Counted from the first letter of the stretch, positions 39,858-52,092 are shown. The stretch: DNA of 64,000 bases from Epithemia pelagica (GCA_946965045.2 OX337231.1:3658001-3722000), one strand, 5' to 3'. The notes: generated by a model from the sequence alone, not told the origin. A program made the numbers and translations.

Positions 39858-41579
39858 ATTGACCTGCACTTCGTTGTTTGAAATCAGATTTCTTCGTTTC
39901 TTACATAGGTGTGTTCTTTTGCGTAGATGGGACGATTCTGTTCGAAACAGCATACATCACCCGACATCAAGCTTGACCATTGGTTTTCGTCTGTGATGGA
40001 ACAAGGGCACTACATCATACCGCTATGGTGGTCCTTACTTCAAAATGGATCAACGTATAGTTCGATGTAAGGGAGAAGATGACCACGACAAAGCTTCTAC
40101 CTAGATAACAGAGTTCGGCGAAAGGATACAGAGCACAACGTACTATTCAGGGATACATCAATGATGAGACTAATGCCCTGTCTAGAGTAGCAAGTACCAG
40201 CTTGATGTACGTAGTTTATCTCAGACGATTTTTCATGTCAAGTTGCATCCATGTCTTGCTCGTTGTGATTGATCAGCACGGTTGATTGTCACTTTCATCG
40301 TCAGCGTCGATCAGTTTCGATCGATGCAGTTGTTTGTTGCTTTCGACGTCTGTATCGTTACGCTGGTAGACTAGGATGTGGCTGACTGTTGTTTTGGTTT
40401 TCGACTATACACTCTGATGTTCTGCAGCTGATCTTTGTTGTATCAGGCTTGTCCGTCGAATGTTTGTCATCTGTCTTGCTCATTCCGTTGGATTGACGTT
40501 TGAAAGTCGTCCTTGCCGGTGATTCACGTCTTGAGGATTTTGCCATTGTGTCTTTCAATGGCACAGTTGATTTTGTTTGTCGGTCGGCGTTTTTGTTGTT
40601 GGGTGGACATGGTGAATTGTGATCATCTCCATCGTCACTGTCGGTCATTGAAGTCATGCTTCATTACCAGTATCGCTTGTCGTACGACTGTTTTGTCCTC
40701 ATGCTCGAGGTCTCGTGGTTCTTGATGTTGCGAGCTCCCAGAACCTTGTGATTGTTCAATGATATCGTCTCGTGAGTTGATGTTGAGGCTGGGTGGATGT
40801 CAATGTCTCGGAATGATTCGTTTGGCTGCCGGTTCTCTCATCCTCGCTCTCCCATGCTTCAGTCATCCAGTGTAGATTCGGGTCATTGATTTCTTGATTC
40901 TATCAAGCGTCTTGGTCTTCTCTGGGGCTCGTCTTGTGGCGATGCCTCCTTCGTTGTGAATGTTGCGATTTTTTCACGATCCATCTGATCTTGCTATCTG
41001 CTCCTGTCGCGGCTCTTCCACCATTCTTCCATCATTTCGGGGGATTCCACCCATCGTGGTCCATCACATTCTCTATTCTTTTCCGCGTTGTCCGTCGTCC
41101 ATGTCATGTTGCTTGCTTCCTTCCTTCTCTGTTCGAGGTAGAAGACAAGGAAACTGTCTAAAAACACAACCAAGAGAGCCAGAATCCAGTTCCATCCATT
41201 CGATCCATCAAGGCACCTGTTTTGACGGACGTAGTGTCAATGCCATGGTAAATGGTAGCACGACGGCTGTTGTCGATGATGCCGTGGTGGTGGCATTGGC
41301 ATGTGTGTGATAATCACTATAGCAAAAAGTGTACAACTTAACCCGCGAACTACAGGCGACTACTTTCCCATACAACCTAGAAGTACATTTGGCCTCCACT
41401 GTTCATCAATCTGTAGCACTCGTTAAGTGGACGATGTGGAACGAGAACAGACATGAATTCCTTCATTGTGGACACGTCCACTGGCAGGACGTGGCAGTCG
41501 CACGTCCAACGGTTCCCATTTCCCATATCCCAGCTCCCAGCCTAAATGTTGAAGAAGTTTCATATTTGATGCTGACGAT
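39858..41579. other. intergenic between tandem CRAL-TRIO-bZIP copies
   Basis: No recognised gene. Moderately T/G-rich and low in complexity, with short frames on both strands. It must contain the terminator of copy 1 and the promoter of copy 2; I see no distinct motif. Confidence 0.45.
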
Positions 41580-43091
41580 ATGGATGAGGACCATCAAGTC
41601 AATTCGTTGTTGTTGTCTAGACTCCTTCCACAACAAGGAGTCTTCGACCGCCAGATCGATGTGACGAACGGGCCAGTGGCTGCCTCCTTGGCGACGCGAA
41701 GCATCAACGCATCATCCCCGATGGACTCGTCTTCGTTTGCCTATTTGTCGGGCCTCCCAGAATTGCGTGGACGTGTTCGCCATCACGTACACTCAGTTAT
41801 TCAATGTATGCCTTTGACCGAGACGCAAGCCTATTTAGAGGCTATGGATTGCGCTCAAGACCTTGTTCAAACCGAATCAGATCCCATTCAGTTTGTTCGC
41901 TATTGTCACTACGATTTGATGGAAGCCGCGAAACGCCTGTGCAAATATTGGACCGAACGCAAAAATGTTTTCGGACCTGATCGTGCATTTCTGCCTTTGG
42001 TGGCAAGTGCTCAAGGTGGAGCCTTGAATGCCGAAGACATGGCCTTGATAGAAGCTGGTTTTCTTTCGTTTTTACCTGATAACCACATTGGTCAAAAATG
42101 CATAATATCGGATCGATCGCGACGTCCTCCCACAGCCTCTTTGGAAACTACCATCCGATCTCAATTTTACTTTTTCAAGGTGTTGGCGGAAGAACCCTTG
42201 TCCCAAACGGATGGTGCTATTTGCCTTTTGATTGCGACTTCGCCCAAGAATTATAACATGGATATGGGCATAGTGAAACGGTGCGCCTATTTAACACGTC
42301 ACATATTTCCTGTCAAGCAACACGTCCATCTACTGTGTATCCCTCAGCCTGGATTGTTCTCGCCGATTGCTGCGCAACTGGCTCAAGGCGTTTTGAATAT
42401 TTTGCATTACTATTTTGATCAAATGGGCAATGTTCAGATTCACATTCAACACAGTGGTGGTGCACAGGATGCAGTGCTGTCGGAACTACTTGCGCAAGGG
42501 ATACCACGCATTGCAGTACCAAAGGATTTTGGAGGTGACTATACGTTTGAAGACGTTTCATTTCCGTTGCTCCAAGAACGAATCGTATGGGAGCGGCAAG
42601 CATATCTTCCATCCAATATACCAGGGCACCTCAACTTGAAACAATCCACGACAGACTCTGAGCCTCGCGGAAAAGGAATGGAAGAAAAGAAATCGAGTTG
42701 GCTCTATAATAATGGTCCTCCACCACCATCTTACGCAAAGAGTCCGACTGGATCTGTTGCCAATCCAAGCAAAAGCATTGCTGCTGGTCCAGCTACGCCA
42801 AAGGAACCTTCAGATCCTTCATGCACGACGGAAGATGAACAAAGGGATTTGGGTGCAGAAGAACAACCAACCATGGAGCAACTGAGGGCGGAACGATTGG
42901 AGAGACGGCGAAAGGCCGATGTCATTCGATCTCGACGCAAGCGAGAGCGCCAACGAGTGGAGATTGAAAACATGAAGCACGAGTCGGAGCGTCTGGCACA
43001 TGAGAATGAAATGCTCAAGAGCGAGCAACGTCGCTTGGAGAGGCTATTGAGAGATGTCGAAGAGATTGTGGCGGACTTCAACAATATTTGA
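41580..43091 (+). CDS. CRAL-TRIO-like domain fused to bZIP-like tail, intact copy 2
   Basis: A single-exon 503-aa protein from the ATG at 41580. Residues about 100-135 (YCHYDLMEAAKRLCKYW .. ERKNVFG) match the CRAL-TRIO N-terminal helices. About 150-320 carry features of the Sec14-type lipid-binding lobe: LPDN, QTDGAICL, FPVKQHVHLL and VPKDFGGDY. A Ser/Pro-rich linker follows. About 434-500 form a basic region (RRKADVIRSRRKRERQR) and a long heptad coiled coil, as in bZIP factors, but the invariant basic-region Asn is replaced by Arg. I infer a dimeric, possibly DNA-binding protein whose activity could respond to a lipid. A non-nuclear coiled-coil Sec14 protein is the alternative. Confidence 0.75.
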   Translation: MDEDHQVNSLLLSRLLPQQGVFDRQIDVTNGPVAASLATRSINASSPMDSSSFAYLSGLPELRGRVRHHVHSVIQCMPLTETQAYLEAMDCAQDLVQTESDPIQFVRYCHYDLMEAAKRLCKYWTERKNVFGPDRAFLPLVASAQGGALNAEDMALIEAGFLSFLPDNHIGQKCIISDRSRRPPTASLETTIRSQFYFFKVLAEEPLSQTDGAICLLIATSPKNYNMDMGIVKRCAYLTRHIFPVKQHVHLLCIPQPGLFSPIAAQLAQGVLNILHYYFDQMGNVQIHIQHSGGAQDAVLSELLAQGIPRIAVPKDFGGDYTFEDVSFPLLQERIVWERQAYLPSNIPGHLNLKQSTTDSEPRGKGMEEKKSSWLYNNGPPPPSYAKSPTGSVANPSKSIAAGPATPKEPSDPSCTTEDEQRDLGAEEQPTMEQLRAERLERRRKADVIRSRRKRERQRVEIENMKHESERLAHENEMLKSEQRRLERLLRDVEEIVADFNNI

Positions 43092-45432
43092 CGATTCGTA
43101 TCTGGATGCATACATTGAATTCACTTTGCACGTGTAGACGTTTGAGTTACTCTTTCCCCACAACGATTCTGTTCGTGACCGTATGCAACAACTCGACATT
43201 GGTGCCAAGGTGCGATTGCTCACATTCCATCGGGCGCATATTCAGGGCTCGGACCGGTGAAAGCTCGCGATACTAGCTCATGTATGATCAAATGGACGGT
43301 ACGGTTCATCGCGATTGTCTCTCCCTTCGAAATTGGTGCACCGCGCAAAGTTCACATAGATTGCCAAGGCAAAGCTGATATAGGTAAGACAGATCCAGAA
43401 AAAGGTCTTTGTACGGGGGATGCCTTGTTTTCCATAACATGGATAAATCACTTGGCGGATAGCTGTTTGCTCTATGTAGGTAGCACTTCGGAAGCTTCTG
43501 CTATGCCATACACCTGCAAATTAACACCGATGGACTCTTCAATATAGCGTACCTTAGGTTGCTCTCATCTAGCTTCGTCGTGTTACGAATGGTTCTAGGT
43601 AGATTGGGCAACGTCCAAGTGGACTGCTGCGGCTACGAATGTTACTAGATTGGGCGACGTCCATGTGGACTGCTGCGTCAAGACTTTCCCCATATCATCT
43701 AGGTAGAGCTTTACGAAGTAGGTGTCCTGATATTTCCCATACCTCTGGGCCAAAGAACTTAGTCATCTAGGAGTCTCTCTAGACCATCGCAAAGGATGAA
43801 ACCGTCTATTAGGTTGTAGCTGCGCCTAGTAATAGGTAGTTGTGGACGAGTTCATTCGATATTCGATTGACACTCCTACGTATTGTTTCTACTAGGTAGG
43901 TAAGTTGCATGAGATCCATGTGATGAAGAGCATATTATTATTATTATATCCGATATTATGGAGATGGGACACGTACGTAGGACCAAATAGTGGCGGAGAC
44001 CTTGTAGACATTTCATTATATGATGGAAGTTGAGGTTTTCGTAGTCGTAGTGACTGGGGCCATTTGCGAGATGTGCCACAATAACAAAGAATCAATGCCT
44101 CTCAACTCGATGCCCTCACCTTTTGTCTCAAGATCATAAAATCAATGATGGGACAAGAGACAACATTGCCGATGCCAGCATAGCTTTTCACCAACGAATC
44201 AAACACGTTGATATCAAACATAACAGAGACAACTGATGAGTGACAAAGAGGAGGGTTGATAGGCCAGGGCATACAGAATCAAGACCACCGAATCCAACGC
44301 AAGATCTATTCTTGGTTTCTTGAGATGCAGTATAGCCAAGGTACCTCAGATAAAATTGTGATTGGTGGGAGCGGTGTTCAGAGAGATCATCAACGTGTCA
44401 TCATGGTTTCATTCGCAAGACATCTTGTTTGTACCAGTACGGCTTGTGGATGATCGCTTGCTTGTTGACGCGATATACTTATCATATCTTCCTTGAGCGA
44501 TTGCGGTGTCAAGAACATGAATGGATTGATCCAACACCTGCCTCGTCGCCTGTCACTTTGCAGTGCAAGGCGTCTTCGCACCTCTTTTGGAAGAGGTGAA
44601 AGGTATCGATAAAGTCTACGCTTCCTGCAACGTTTACGATCAAAACAAGGAGTTTGAATGCTGATCCATCGTACCAAGCTGAAAGATGATCATCCAACAA
44701 CCAACCCAAAGCTGATTGATTGCGAATTGCGATTTGCAACATGAGCTCGGTTTCTGGTGCATAACTCAACCAGGGCAATTGTAAAAGGTGAAGTATCTGG
44801 GGTCATGTCGTAGGCGTGGCAGGATTTGAAGATCGGTTGGGCAAATTGACCCATTGGGAGTACGAGTATGGAGCCAAGGGTGTATATCTGCAATCTACAT
44901 GCAACTCCCACCATCCTTTCTCTCGTTTTCCTAGTCTATCAAATGATTGGTCTCTAAATAATGGCCATGATAGAAATTCCATGCAAGATAAAAGCTACCC
45001 AATGTCCAAGAACCCCGAATGAGAACGTATTTTATGGGAAACCGTCGGTAGGAGTTTGCCAATCTCATCTGCTGCCATTCAACATGTTCTGGTTTTTGTA
45101 TCAAGATTCAAGATAATCGCTGGGGGACATCAGTCTTGTACCCCCAGCAGTATCCGAGTGGCAGATGGATGATGCATGATGCATCCCACAGATGTGCCAA
45201 TGGCCAAGTACGTCATGGCAATCAGGGCACAAGCAAACGGTGCATTTCCGTGAACCTTGCGATTCTCCATTTCTGTGATAAAGCGAACTCAAAACTCAAT
45301 AGAAACAGTCGGAGGCCGAGAAGACCCAGTTCAAGAAGCTTTTACATCTTGTATCTTGTTGGCGGAAGTTGTATCAAGACACAGAAGATTCGATTGGTAT
45401 TTGGGACTATCATCAATAATTTTCCCACCATA
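43092..45432. other. 2.3 kb intergenic, no gene called
   Basis: No supported gene. An imperfect direct repeat with core GGACTGCTGCG occurs at about 43600-43632 and 43652-43685 (AGATTGGGCRACGTCCAWGT..). Confidence 0.45.
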
Positions 45433-45436
45433 GTAC

Positions 45437-45579
45437 TGTTCAAATCCGTAAGACAATGGTGTAGGGCTAAGGGAGAAGGTCAAGGTAAAAAAAGGTAAAG
45501 GAAAATTATAAGGATCCGGGAGGGTTGACACCCGAGGATTTTAGTACGCCAGTAGGCGGTAAACGGTAGACTTTTGACA
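45437..45579 (-). repeat. CoDi-C 3' LTR (143 bp)
   Basis: TGTTCAAATCCG..CTTTTGACA on the plus strand. Near-identical to 51819-51962. The purine tract of the minus strand, GCGGGGAC, abuts it at 45580-45587. Confidence 0.92.
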
Positions 45580-45692
45580 GTCCCCGCGGGTCAATGAGGG
45601 CATGACAAGGGTGAATGGACCATTGGACCGGACCTGCTTTGGGTAAGGGCGTGGCAGGAGGTACCGTCGTCGCCATACAGGCAACCGGAAAC

Positions 45693-48600
45693 CTACCCTC
45701 TGGTGAATCCGCAATTCAGACGACTGTCTTCTGGTTCCACTGACCGTAGGCCTTCATTGCCGGATAATACCATGCCACCCAAGAGGTATACTCTCGTGGC
45801 AGTGGGGAGACACTTCGTGAAAAGGTCTGCCAAGTTGCGGGTAGACTCGATCTTTCCCACTCGAATGACTTTCTTCGCCACAGCCTCTCGAACACGATGA
45901 TAACAAATTGACAGATGTTTCTTACTCAACACGGACTCAGGCCGTTGTGACTTGTTCACAACACTGTTGTTGTCACACATCATGTTCGTAGGGCCATCGA
46001 CAGGGATTCCGAACATTCGCAGCTTGAATCGGAGTGCCTCAACTGCTTCAAGACATGTCCTTGCCGCAATGAACTCGGCCCCAAATGTCGATGCTTCGAC
46101 TGTATTCTGGCGCTTACTGTACCAGAGAATCGGAGCCTGATTACAGAAGATTATATATCCTGTCTGGGACCTCCGAGTGATCATGTTACCGGCATGATCC
46201 GAGTCGACGAAGGCTGTGACCTGTACAGGAGTGCCCAAAGGCTCCGGCATATCCACCGGGAGCTCTTCGCCTTCCTCACCATAAAAATCAGTCCAGTCTT
46301 CATCCTTGAACCGGTCTTGCCGCATGGACATGAGTGAAGGGTGGAATATTGTGGACATATGTGGGTGCTTCCGAAGGTATGCAAATATGGAGTAGCAAGC
46401 CTCCAGATGGCCTTTTCGCGGCATGGCCTGGAAACTGGACAGCTGAGACACTTCTGTAAGAATGTCCACACGCCCAAGTTCTATCATCCAGCGAAAGGTC
46501 CCGATGTACCCTTGGAATTTTGCAACACCCTCCTCATCCAGCTCTTCCGTAACATCAAGCTCGGGACGGTAGTTCACATCATATGGCCGTGATATCTTTC
46601 CCTTAAGCTTTAGTCCCCGTTTGTCAAGCTCCTCGACGACATCAGCCACTGCTGCCTTGACATAATCGTCAGATGACATAGCCCAGCACTCGGCACCCTC
46701 CTTGTCAGTGAAAACCTTGATTGATGCTCCAAGGTACTGCTTTGGAGGTCCAAGGCTGTCTTCCTTCAGACGGAATTGTGCTGATATTGCGTCCATTATT
46801 GGTTTTGTATCATGTGAGAGGACGAGAATGTCGTCCACATAGACGAGCAGCATCTCATAGTATCGATCGCCATTTGATCTGGTATTCTCACGAATGTAAA
46901 CATCACTATCCCCTCGCGTCGGTTTGAACCCGAGAGATGTGAGTGACTGTGCAAAGAAGGACCGCCATGCTGCACCGGCAGACTTAAGGCCATACAGCGC
47001 TCGTGTAACTAGGAAGACGCATCCTTTGTCGGTCCCAAACTCATCACCGGCCACAGTCCAAATCTTCTCACGGGAAGGCGCGTTGAGGTAAGCGTTGCCG
47101 ATATCAGCCGCCATGATATCAAGGTCGTTGAGAGCCGCAACTAGGAAGGCAATGCGCACACTGTCCTGTGATCGAACTGGGGGCATCAGTGGTATGTCCA
47201 CCAGCGACAAAACGGGCTTTGCGCACCAGGCCAGTCATCTTGATATCAAATATCATATGACAGCGAATTTCTTGGTAGCCCACCAACTTCTTTCTAGCAT
47301 CGTCTCGGGTAGTGCCATCAAGCCATTTCTCAAATGCAATGCGGACGCGACTCATCTCTTTCTCGATGGCACGACGCCAAAAGTCATTACCATTTTGCGC
47401 ATCAAGCTTGTAGGCTTCCTCTACACTGTGAGGCAAACGGACACCAAACTTGTGCGTGGTCCGCCAATAGCGACTCTTGACCTTGGCAACGATCTGCTTG
47501 CGCTTCCTCAGGGTCTTGGCAACCCACCATTTGAAGGCAGGCTCGTGATCAATTTTGGAGGCGACAGCATACTCGGCAGTTTCAACTGGGCTGGCATTTT
47601 TCACCTCAGAGAGAGGCAGCCACGATGCGGTACCATCGGCCCATTCGACCTTGAGCTGCCATCCCTTGGTGGTAATAATGGGGCGTTGTTGCCCACCACG
47701 TGTCAAGATGGTTCCATCTGCAACGTTGATAGCATTGTTGTCTTTCCGATGGTCAATGATGGCTTTGAAGATGAGCTGACGTCTGCCTTCTGAGTCCACT
47801 TGCGAGAAGAGGTTTTCTGCAATGGTATTGGCAGCGTACTCATGGGGAATGCCATCAATTTCCACCTCGTATTTCCGTGTGTCAAGGTATGGGTTGTGAT
47901 GTCCCCGTCCGATCGGGCGACCATCCTCACCCTTTAACCGTTTGACCACGGTCCCCTTGCGCGGACTGCCATCAGGGCCAACATCAAAGAGGAGTTCAGC
48001 ACCAAGATATTCATCATAAACATTGGTGTCTTCCTCGATGTCACCAGCTAGTCCGTCTTTGTCAATAGGCTCAGGATTGTCAATTCCTTCGTCTATAGCA
48101 TTGAACTCATCCTCGACGTCTTCCTCATACAGCATTTCGGCTGTGTCTGAAGCGACAAAGTTGTCATCACGGAGTCGCTCGGTCAAACCAGAGTCAAGAT
48201 GTTCAAACTGTGTGCGGATATCATCCGACTTCAACTCTTGGTCAGTAACATGTTGTACCGTTGTGCAAGCCAGTACTTGCCCCTTGGCGTCAATGACCCA
48301 ATAACACAGAGCGGAACCAATTCTATGGGAGACGCCCAACCAGCGACCAGGCTTAGGATTCTCCTCTTTGTGAGGTGCGTCCCAGAACCAGACTCGGTCA
48401 TACAGATCGAAGTCAAGGTACTCAGAAATATCTGGGGTATCACCAAGCAAACGTTCCAAACCTGTCCGTCCTGTCTTATGATTGTAAGTGCGAGAAAATA
48501 CTTCAGCACACCAGACAAGGGCATAATCCCACAGGCGTCGCGGCATATTTTTCTTTCGCCTCTTGTCTCTCCAACGCCGACGTAATTCTCCAATCACTCG

Positions 48601-49878
48601 TTCACCCTTATTCTGGCGACTGTGATGTGGTTCAATGGATCGCATTTTGATTCGCAAGAAGCGAGCTCGTTTAGCAAAATCAGTTGCATGACCAATCATT
48701 GCGGAAGCATTGTCCGAAACCATCTCCCGTGGAACCCCAACATCCTCTGCCAACAGTCTCAACGTGTCACCGATGAGACGCTCTGCTCGGACAGGATATG
48801 CTACTGCAAAGTCATCGGTTGCATATACTTGGGCACACTTGTGTTGGTCTAAAGACTTGACCTTGAAATGCATCGTGTCAGTGTACATGGTTGTCCCAAG
48901 CCGTCGGTATTTCAAGGACAATAGGTCTGTCCGATACCGGCGACGAAGCGGATGCACCGCACTACGGACTCCATGTTGTGTAGTGACACGCAAGGTTGCT
49001 TTGGCTGTCTCAAGGCCACATCCAAAAATGTCACTGATTCGCTCTGGGGTTACTGCGGAATGGCGCTGGGTAATCATGGTCGAACCAACATCTGAGATGT
49101 TGACGCTTGTGATGATCCCACGTGCGAATGCTTCCAGGTCCAGTGCTGTTGAGACGTCACGCAAGATACGATAGTCGTCATCAGTGTTTTCATGGATTGG
49201 CTCAACAGTAGTATCAACGCCTGAGATTTCCTGATTCGGCTGAGCTGGTGACGACATGTCTTCATGTGGTGGCTCGTACTCATCATGGGGATCGAGATAA
49301 AGAACGTTACGGTCCCCGTTTGCTATGGCCTGCAGAACATCGTCCCGATCCGGTTTGTACGTGGAGAGGCCAACAAAGTTTCCGCGCCTTTGCAGTGGTA
49401 TAGTCAGTCCCCGAGCTCGATCCCGAATGCCGAGTTCACGATGGGGATCATAAGGGTCAGTGCAAAGTTCGAGGCCTGCATCGCGAGCAATATTGCCATT
49501 AAAGAGGGAATGTGCCATCTTGTCACCAAACCAAAGAGCAGCAGTCGAAACCAAATACATAACGTCACCTGCAGACAGCTGAATGGCAGTTGCTGCAGTG
49601 ACAACGTCGACACCAGTGGTGGTGGCATATGTGTCAAGGAAAGGGTCAACATCACACTTGTATCCGGAGTACTTAAGGACGGTGAAGTTTGATCCTGCAC
49701 AGTGCATATCTGCGTGACTGTCTTCATCCAGGAAGCTACGGTAATGTAGGGGCCTGGAGTCATTATGCACGAGATTGGACTGGATGGAGATACTGGTACT
49801 GGAGGCATTGGCACGCCGGAGGTTATGAACCTTCACAGGTGCTATACATGGCATTAGGGGGCTACCACTAAAAGCCAG
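45693..49878 (-). pseudogene. CoDi-C Pol, frameshifted
   Basis: The first part (49878 down to about 47175) encodes protease with DEDSHADMHCAGS, integrase (MYTDTMHF, VSDNASAM, RQNKGERVIGELRR), a chromodomain-like LKVEWADGTASWLPLSEV and the start of reverse transcriptase (RKARFVAGGH). The second part, in another frame (about 47180 down to 45693), encodes reverse transcriptase from DSVRIAFLVAALN through VYVDDILV, and RNase H (FVDSDHAGN, STFGAEF). Against CoDi-A, about 20 nt covering the YASVVSR-like segment are missing at the junction. Pol is in phase with gag through one UGA. Confidence 0.9.
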
Positions 49879-49881
49879 TCA
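49876..49881 (-). promoter_or_regulatory. putative UGA-C readthrough site, CoDi-C
   Basis: Gag stop UGA (49879-49881, minus) is followed by CTG; the pol frame is open from there. Confidence 0.65.
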
Positions 49882-51414
49882 CGGGGCACCTTTGCGTTTC
49901 TTGCCAAAGGCACGAGGGCCAGTGGCTTCCTCGTCCTGGGCATCGTTGTTCTCACCAGCAGGTGGGGAAGCACCCGCATCAGAGGCATCAACGGAGGTCT
50001 CTGTTTGAAGTGCAGAGATTTTCTTGGACAGAGAACTGAGTTTCTTCTGGAGCGTCTTCAACTTGGGAGAGGATTTCTTGCCCGGAGAATGGGATCCCTT
50101 AGGCTTCTTTCGGTCCTTTTCCGACTGAATTTGCGGCCAGAGATCCTTTATCTTCATCCACTCATCCTTTGAGTAGCGACGAGTCAAGTCTGTAATATCA
50201 AGGTTGTTGTAAAAAAATTTATCACCTCGTGTCTCCTGGGCAATCTGAGAGAGATTCACAGAGGAGACAGAGGCCCGACCACGTGCAGGGCGGTGCGATG
50301 ACGTTCCGGCAGGAAAGAAATGGTCAACGTATTGAGAAACGCGAGCCACAGCATCTGCAAACGTGGTGATGGTACCGTCCATCAAAGTGGTGATGACAGC
50401 AGCGTTGAAGTCAGCCTTGTCGGTCTTGATTTTTTCACGGAGTAAACGGATTTGCTCGGCTTCAGGGACAGCAACATCATATTCACCTAGCAACGTGAAA
50501 GCTTCTTGGAGGTCAGTACTGAAACGTTCAAAGCTGTAGACAGCCTGGGAACGGTACACGGCCTTGTCGCGTTTCTTCCGAGCGTGCTCAACAATACGCT
50601 CTACTTGAGCTGTGCCGAGGAAGTGAGTACGGAGGGAGGCCATCATAGCACTGCCATCCTGAGAGGCGAGGTGTGATTTGATCCAAGTCTTGGCATTGGA
50701 GCCCGATAGAAGGCCAATAATATAATTCCCGACAGTTTTCTTGTCCTGATCCCAGCCTGGTCCGTCACGAATTGCTTCGTAAACAAGACGCTCCGTATCA
50801 TCAACGTATACGGTTGGGGGAGTAGGCTTGCGAACAACGTATGCCAATGGGATATCTAAGTTGCCTTTCTTGGCTCGGAGTTGGGCGAGTACAGCCTCCT
50901 CCCATTGGTGGAAATTATTTTCCCCCAGTTTGGGAGGCTCTGGCACATCAAGGGTGTCACCAGACATATCACCAATCTCAGACTTGGAGATGTATTCGTT
51001 CATGAGGGCTTCCGTAAAATCACCAGCAACGGGCTCTTGGTCCAGACGACGAAGTCGATCGCGAACATATTCGGTCAAAGCGTGAATCCTCATGTAGTGG
51101 AGGGCACCAAAGTTGGTGCCACCACGGGCATCACTTAAGGAATTAAAGTGTTTGAAGGTGTCACGAATATTGTCGATGGAATTCCCAAGCAACCGGATGT
51201 CACTTATGTTTGTAACTCCTTGTCGTAAAATGGCATATTTTTGACGTGGCACTAAGCGACAGACATCTAGAACCTGGTTGAGCTCGGGGTAAATGTGCTC
51301 AAAAAGGTGTGTCATCTGATCCTTTGTGGGTTGGAGATGACCAGAGATCCATCCTTGAGCTGTCAACGGATCAAGAGCATCCATTCCAGCAGGGGCCACG
51401 TATGGAGCTGCCAT
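49879..51414 (-). CDS. CoDi-C Gag-like protein
   Basis: 511 aa from the ATG at 51414, which gives MAAP, the same start as CoDi-A gag. The frame is open further upstream to 51678, but only with GTG. The protein has a helical capsid-type body (for example YSFERFSTDLQEAFTLLGEYD, comparable to the CoDi-A segment around YIESLQRAFTDLESTGE) and a Lys/Ser-rich C-terminal coiled coil. No CCHC knuckle. Confidence 0.82.
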   Translation of the reverse strand: MAAPYVAPAGMDALDPLTAQGWISGHLQPTKDQMTHLFEHIYPELNQVLDVCRLVPRQKYAILRQGVTNISDIRLLGNSIDNIRDTFKHFNSLSDARGGTNFGALHYMRIHALTEYVRDRLRRLDQEPVAGDFTEALMNEYISKSEIGDMSGDTLDVPEPPKLGENNFHQWEEAVLAQLRAKKGNLDIPLAYVVRKPTPPTVYVDDTERLVYEAIRDGPGWDQDKKTVGNYIIGLLSGSNAKTWIKSHLASQDGSAMMASLRTHFLGTAQVERIVEHARKKRDKAVYRSQAVYSFERFSTDLQEAFTLLGEYDVAVPEAEQIRLLREKIKTDKADFNAAVITTLMDGTITTFADAVARVSQYVDHFFPAGTSSHRPARGRASVSSVNLSQIAQETRGDKFFYNNLDITDLTRRYSKDEWMKIKDLWPQIQSEKDRKKPKGSHSPGKKSSPKLKTLQKKLSSLSKKISALQTETSVDASDAGASPPAGENNDAQDEEATGPRAFGKKRKGAP

Positions 51415-51803
51415 GATGATGATGAGGAGAAGACGTCCAATTGAAGTCACACGGTAAACTATGTACCTGGAATCAATGGATTTCAAAACTCTCTTCCGTA
51501 GTTCTTGTCTGTTTGTTTCACCTTGTGGGAGCCAACAGGGAGGTTTTGCAGGGAGCTTTCTGACACGAGAAATGCTTCCGCCAAAAATAAATTGACTATG
51601 ACTAGTGGTGGTCGTACTGCTTCCGAGAGTGATCAGCTCTCGTGGTTGCTCCTTGGGTAAGAGTGGACTGTTACCCACGAGCCCTATTCAGAACACAATT
51701 CCACTGATGTTTTGTGTATTTTCCACGGGTGGATGCTGAATGGACCAGATTTCTGGTTTTGCTGTTGGTCTCCGATCCTTGTACCTTGTAATTCCCAACG
51801 TTA

Positions 51804-51818
51804 TTGGGTCTGATAAAC
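51804..51818 (-). promoter_or_regulatory. CoDi-C primer-binding site
   Basis: Minus-strand GTTTATCAGACCCAA, identical to the sites of CoDi-A and CoDi-D, directly next to the 5' LTR. Confidence 0.8.
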
Positions 51819-51962
51819 TGTTCAAATCCGTAAGACAATGGTGTAGGGCTAAGGGAGAAGGTCAAGGTAAAAAAAAGGTAAAGGAAAATTATAAGGATCC
51901 GGGAGGGTTGACACCCGAGGATTTTAGTACGCCAGTAGGCGGTAAACGGTAGACTTTTGACA
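51819..51962 (-). repeat. CoDi-C 5' LTR (144 bp)
   Basis: Matches 45437-45579 apart from one extra A. Followed by gtac. Confidence 0.92.
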
Positions 51963-51979
51963 GTACCATTGGGATTTAT

Positions 51980-52092
51980 CAAGAAACGCGACTGATGTTT
52001 AGCGAAATTTGGGCGAGTAGCTAGCCCATGAGGGCAGCATAGCTAAAGACTCACAAATACAATTTTTACCCTGATACCATGCTCGTAATTTG
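51980..52092 (+). repeat. CoDi-D 5' LTR (113 bp)
   Basis: CAAGAAACGCG..CGTAATTTG; two differences from 58114-58226. Confidence 0.92.

Larger units (their letters stand above)
45433..51966 (-). mobile_element. CoDi-C: Ty1/copia element with broken pol
   Basis: Minus-strand element. LTRs 45437-45579 (143 bp) and 51819-51962 (144 bp) differ only by one A in an A-run. A 4-bp target duplication gtac flanks it (45433-45436 and 51963-51966). It carries the same primer-binding 15-mer as A and D, the same UGA-C gag/pol junction and a DSHAD protease. Pol is frameshifted by a small deletion near 47170-47180, so this copy cannot make full Pol. It lies head to head with CoDi-D, 9 bp of unique sequence between the two target duplications. 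Coordinates include the target duplications. Confidence 0.93.
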
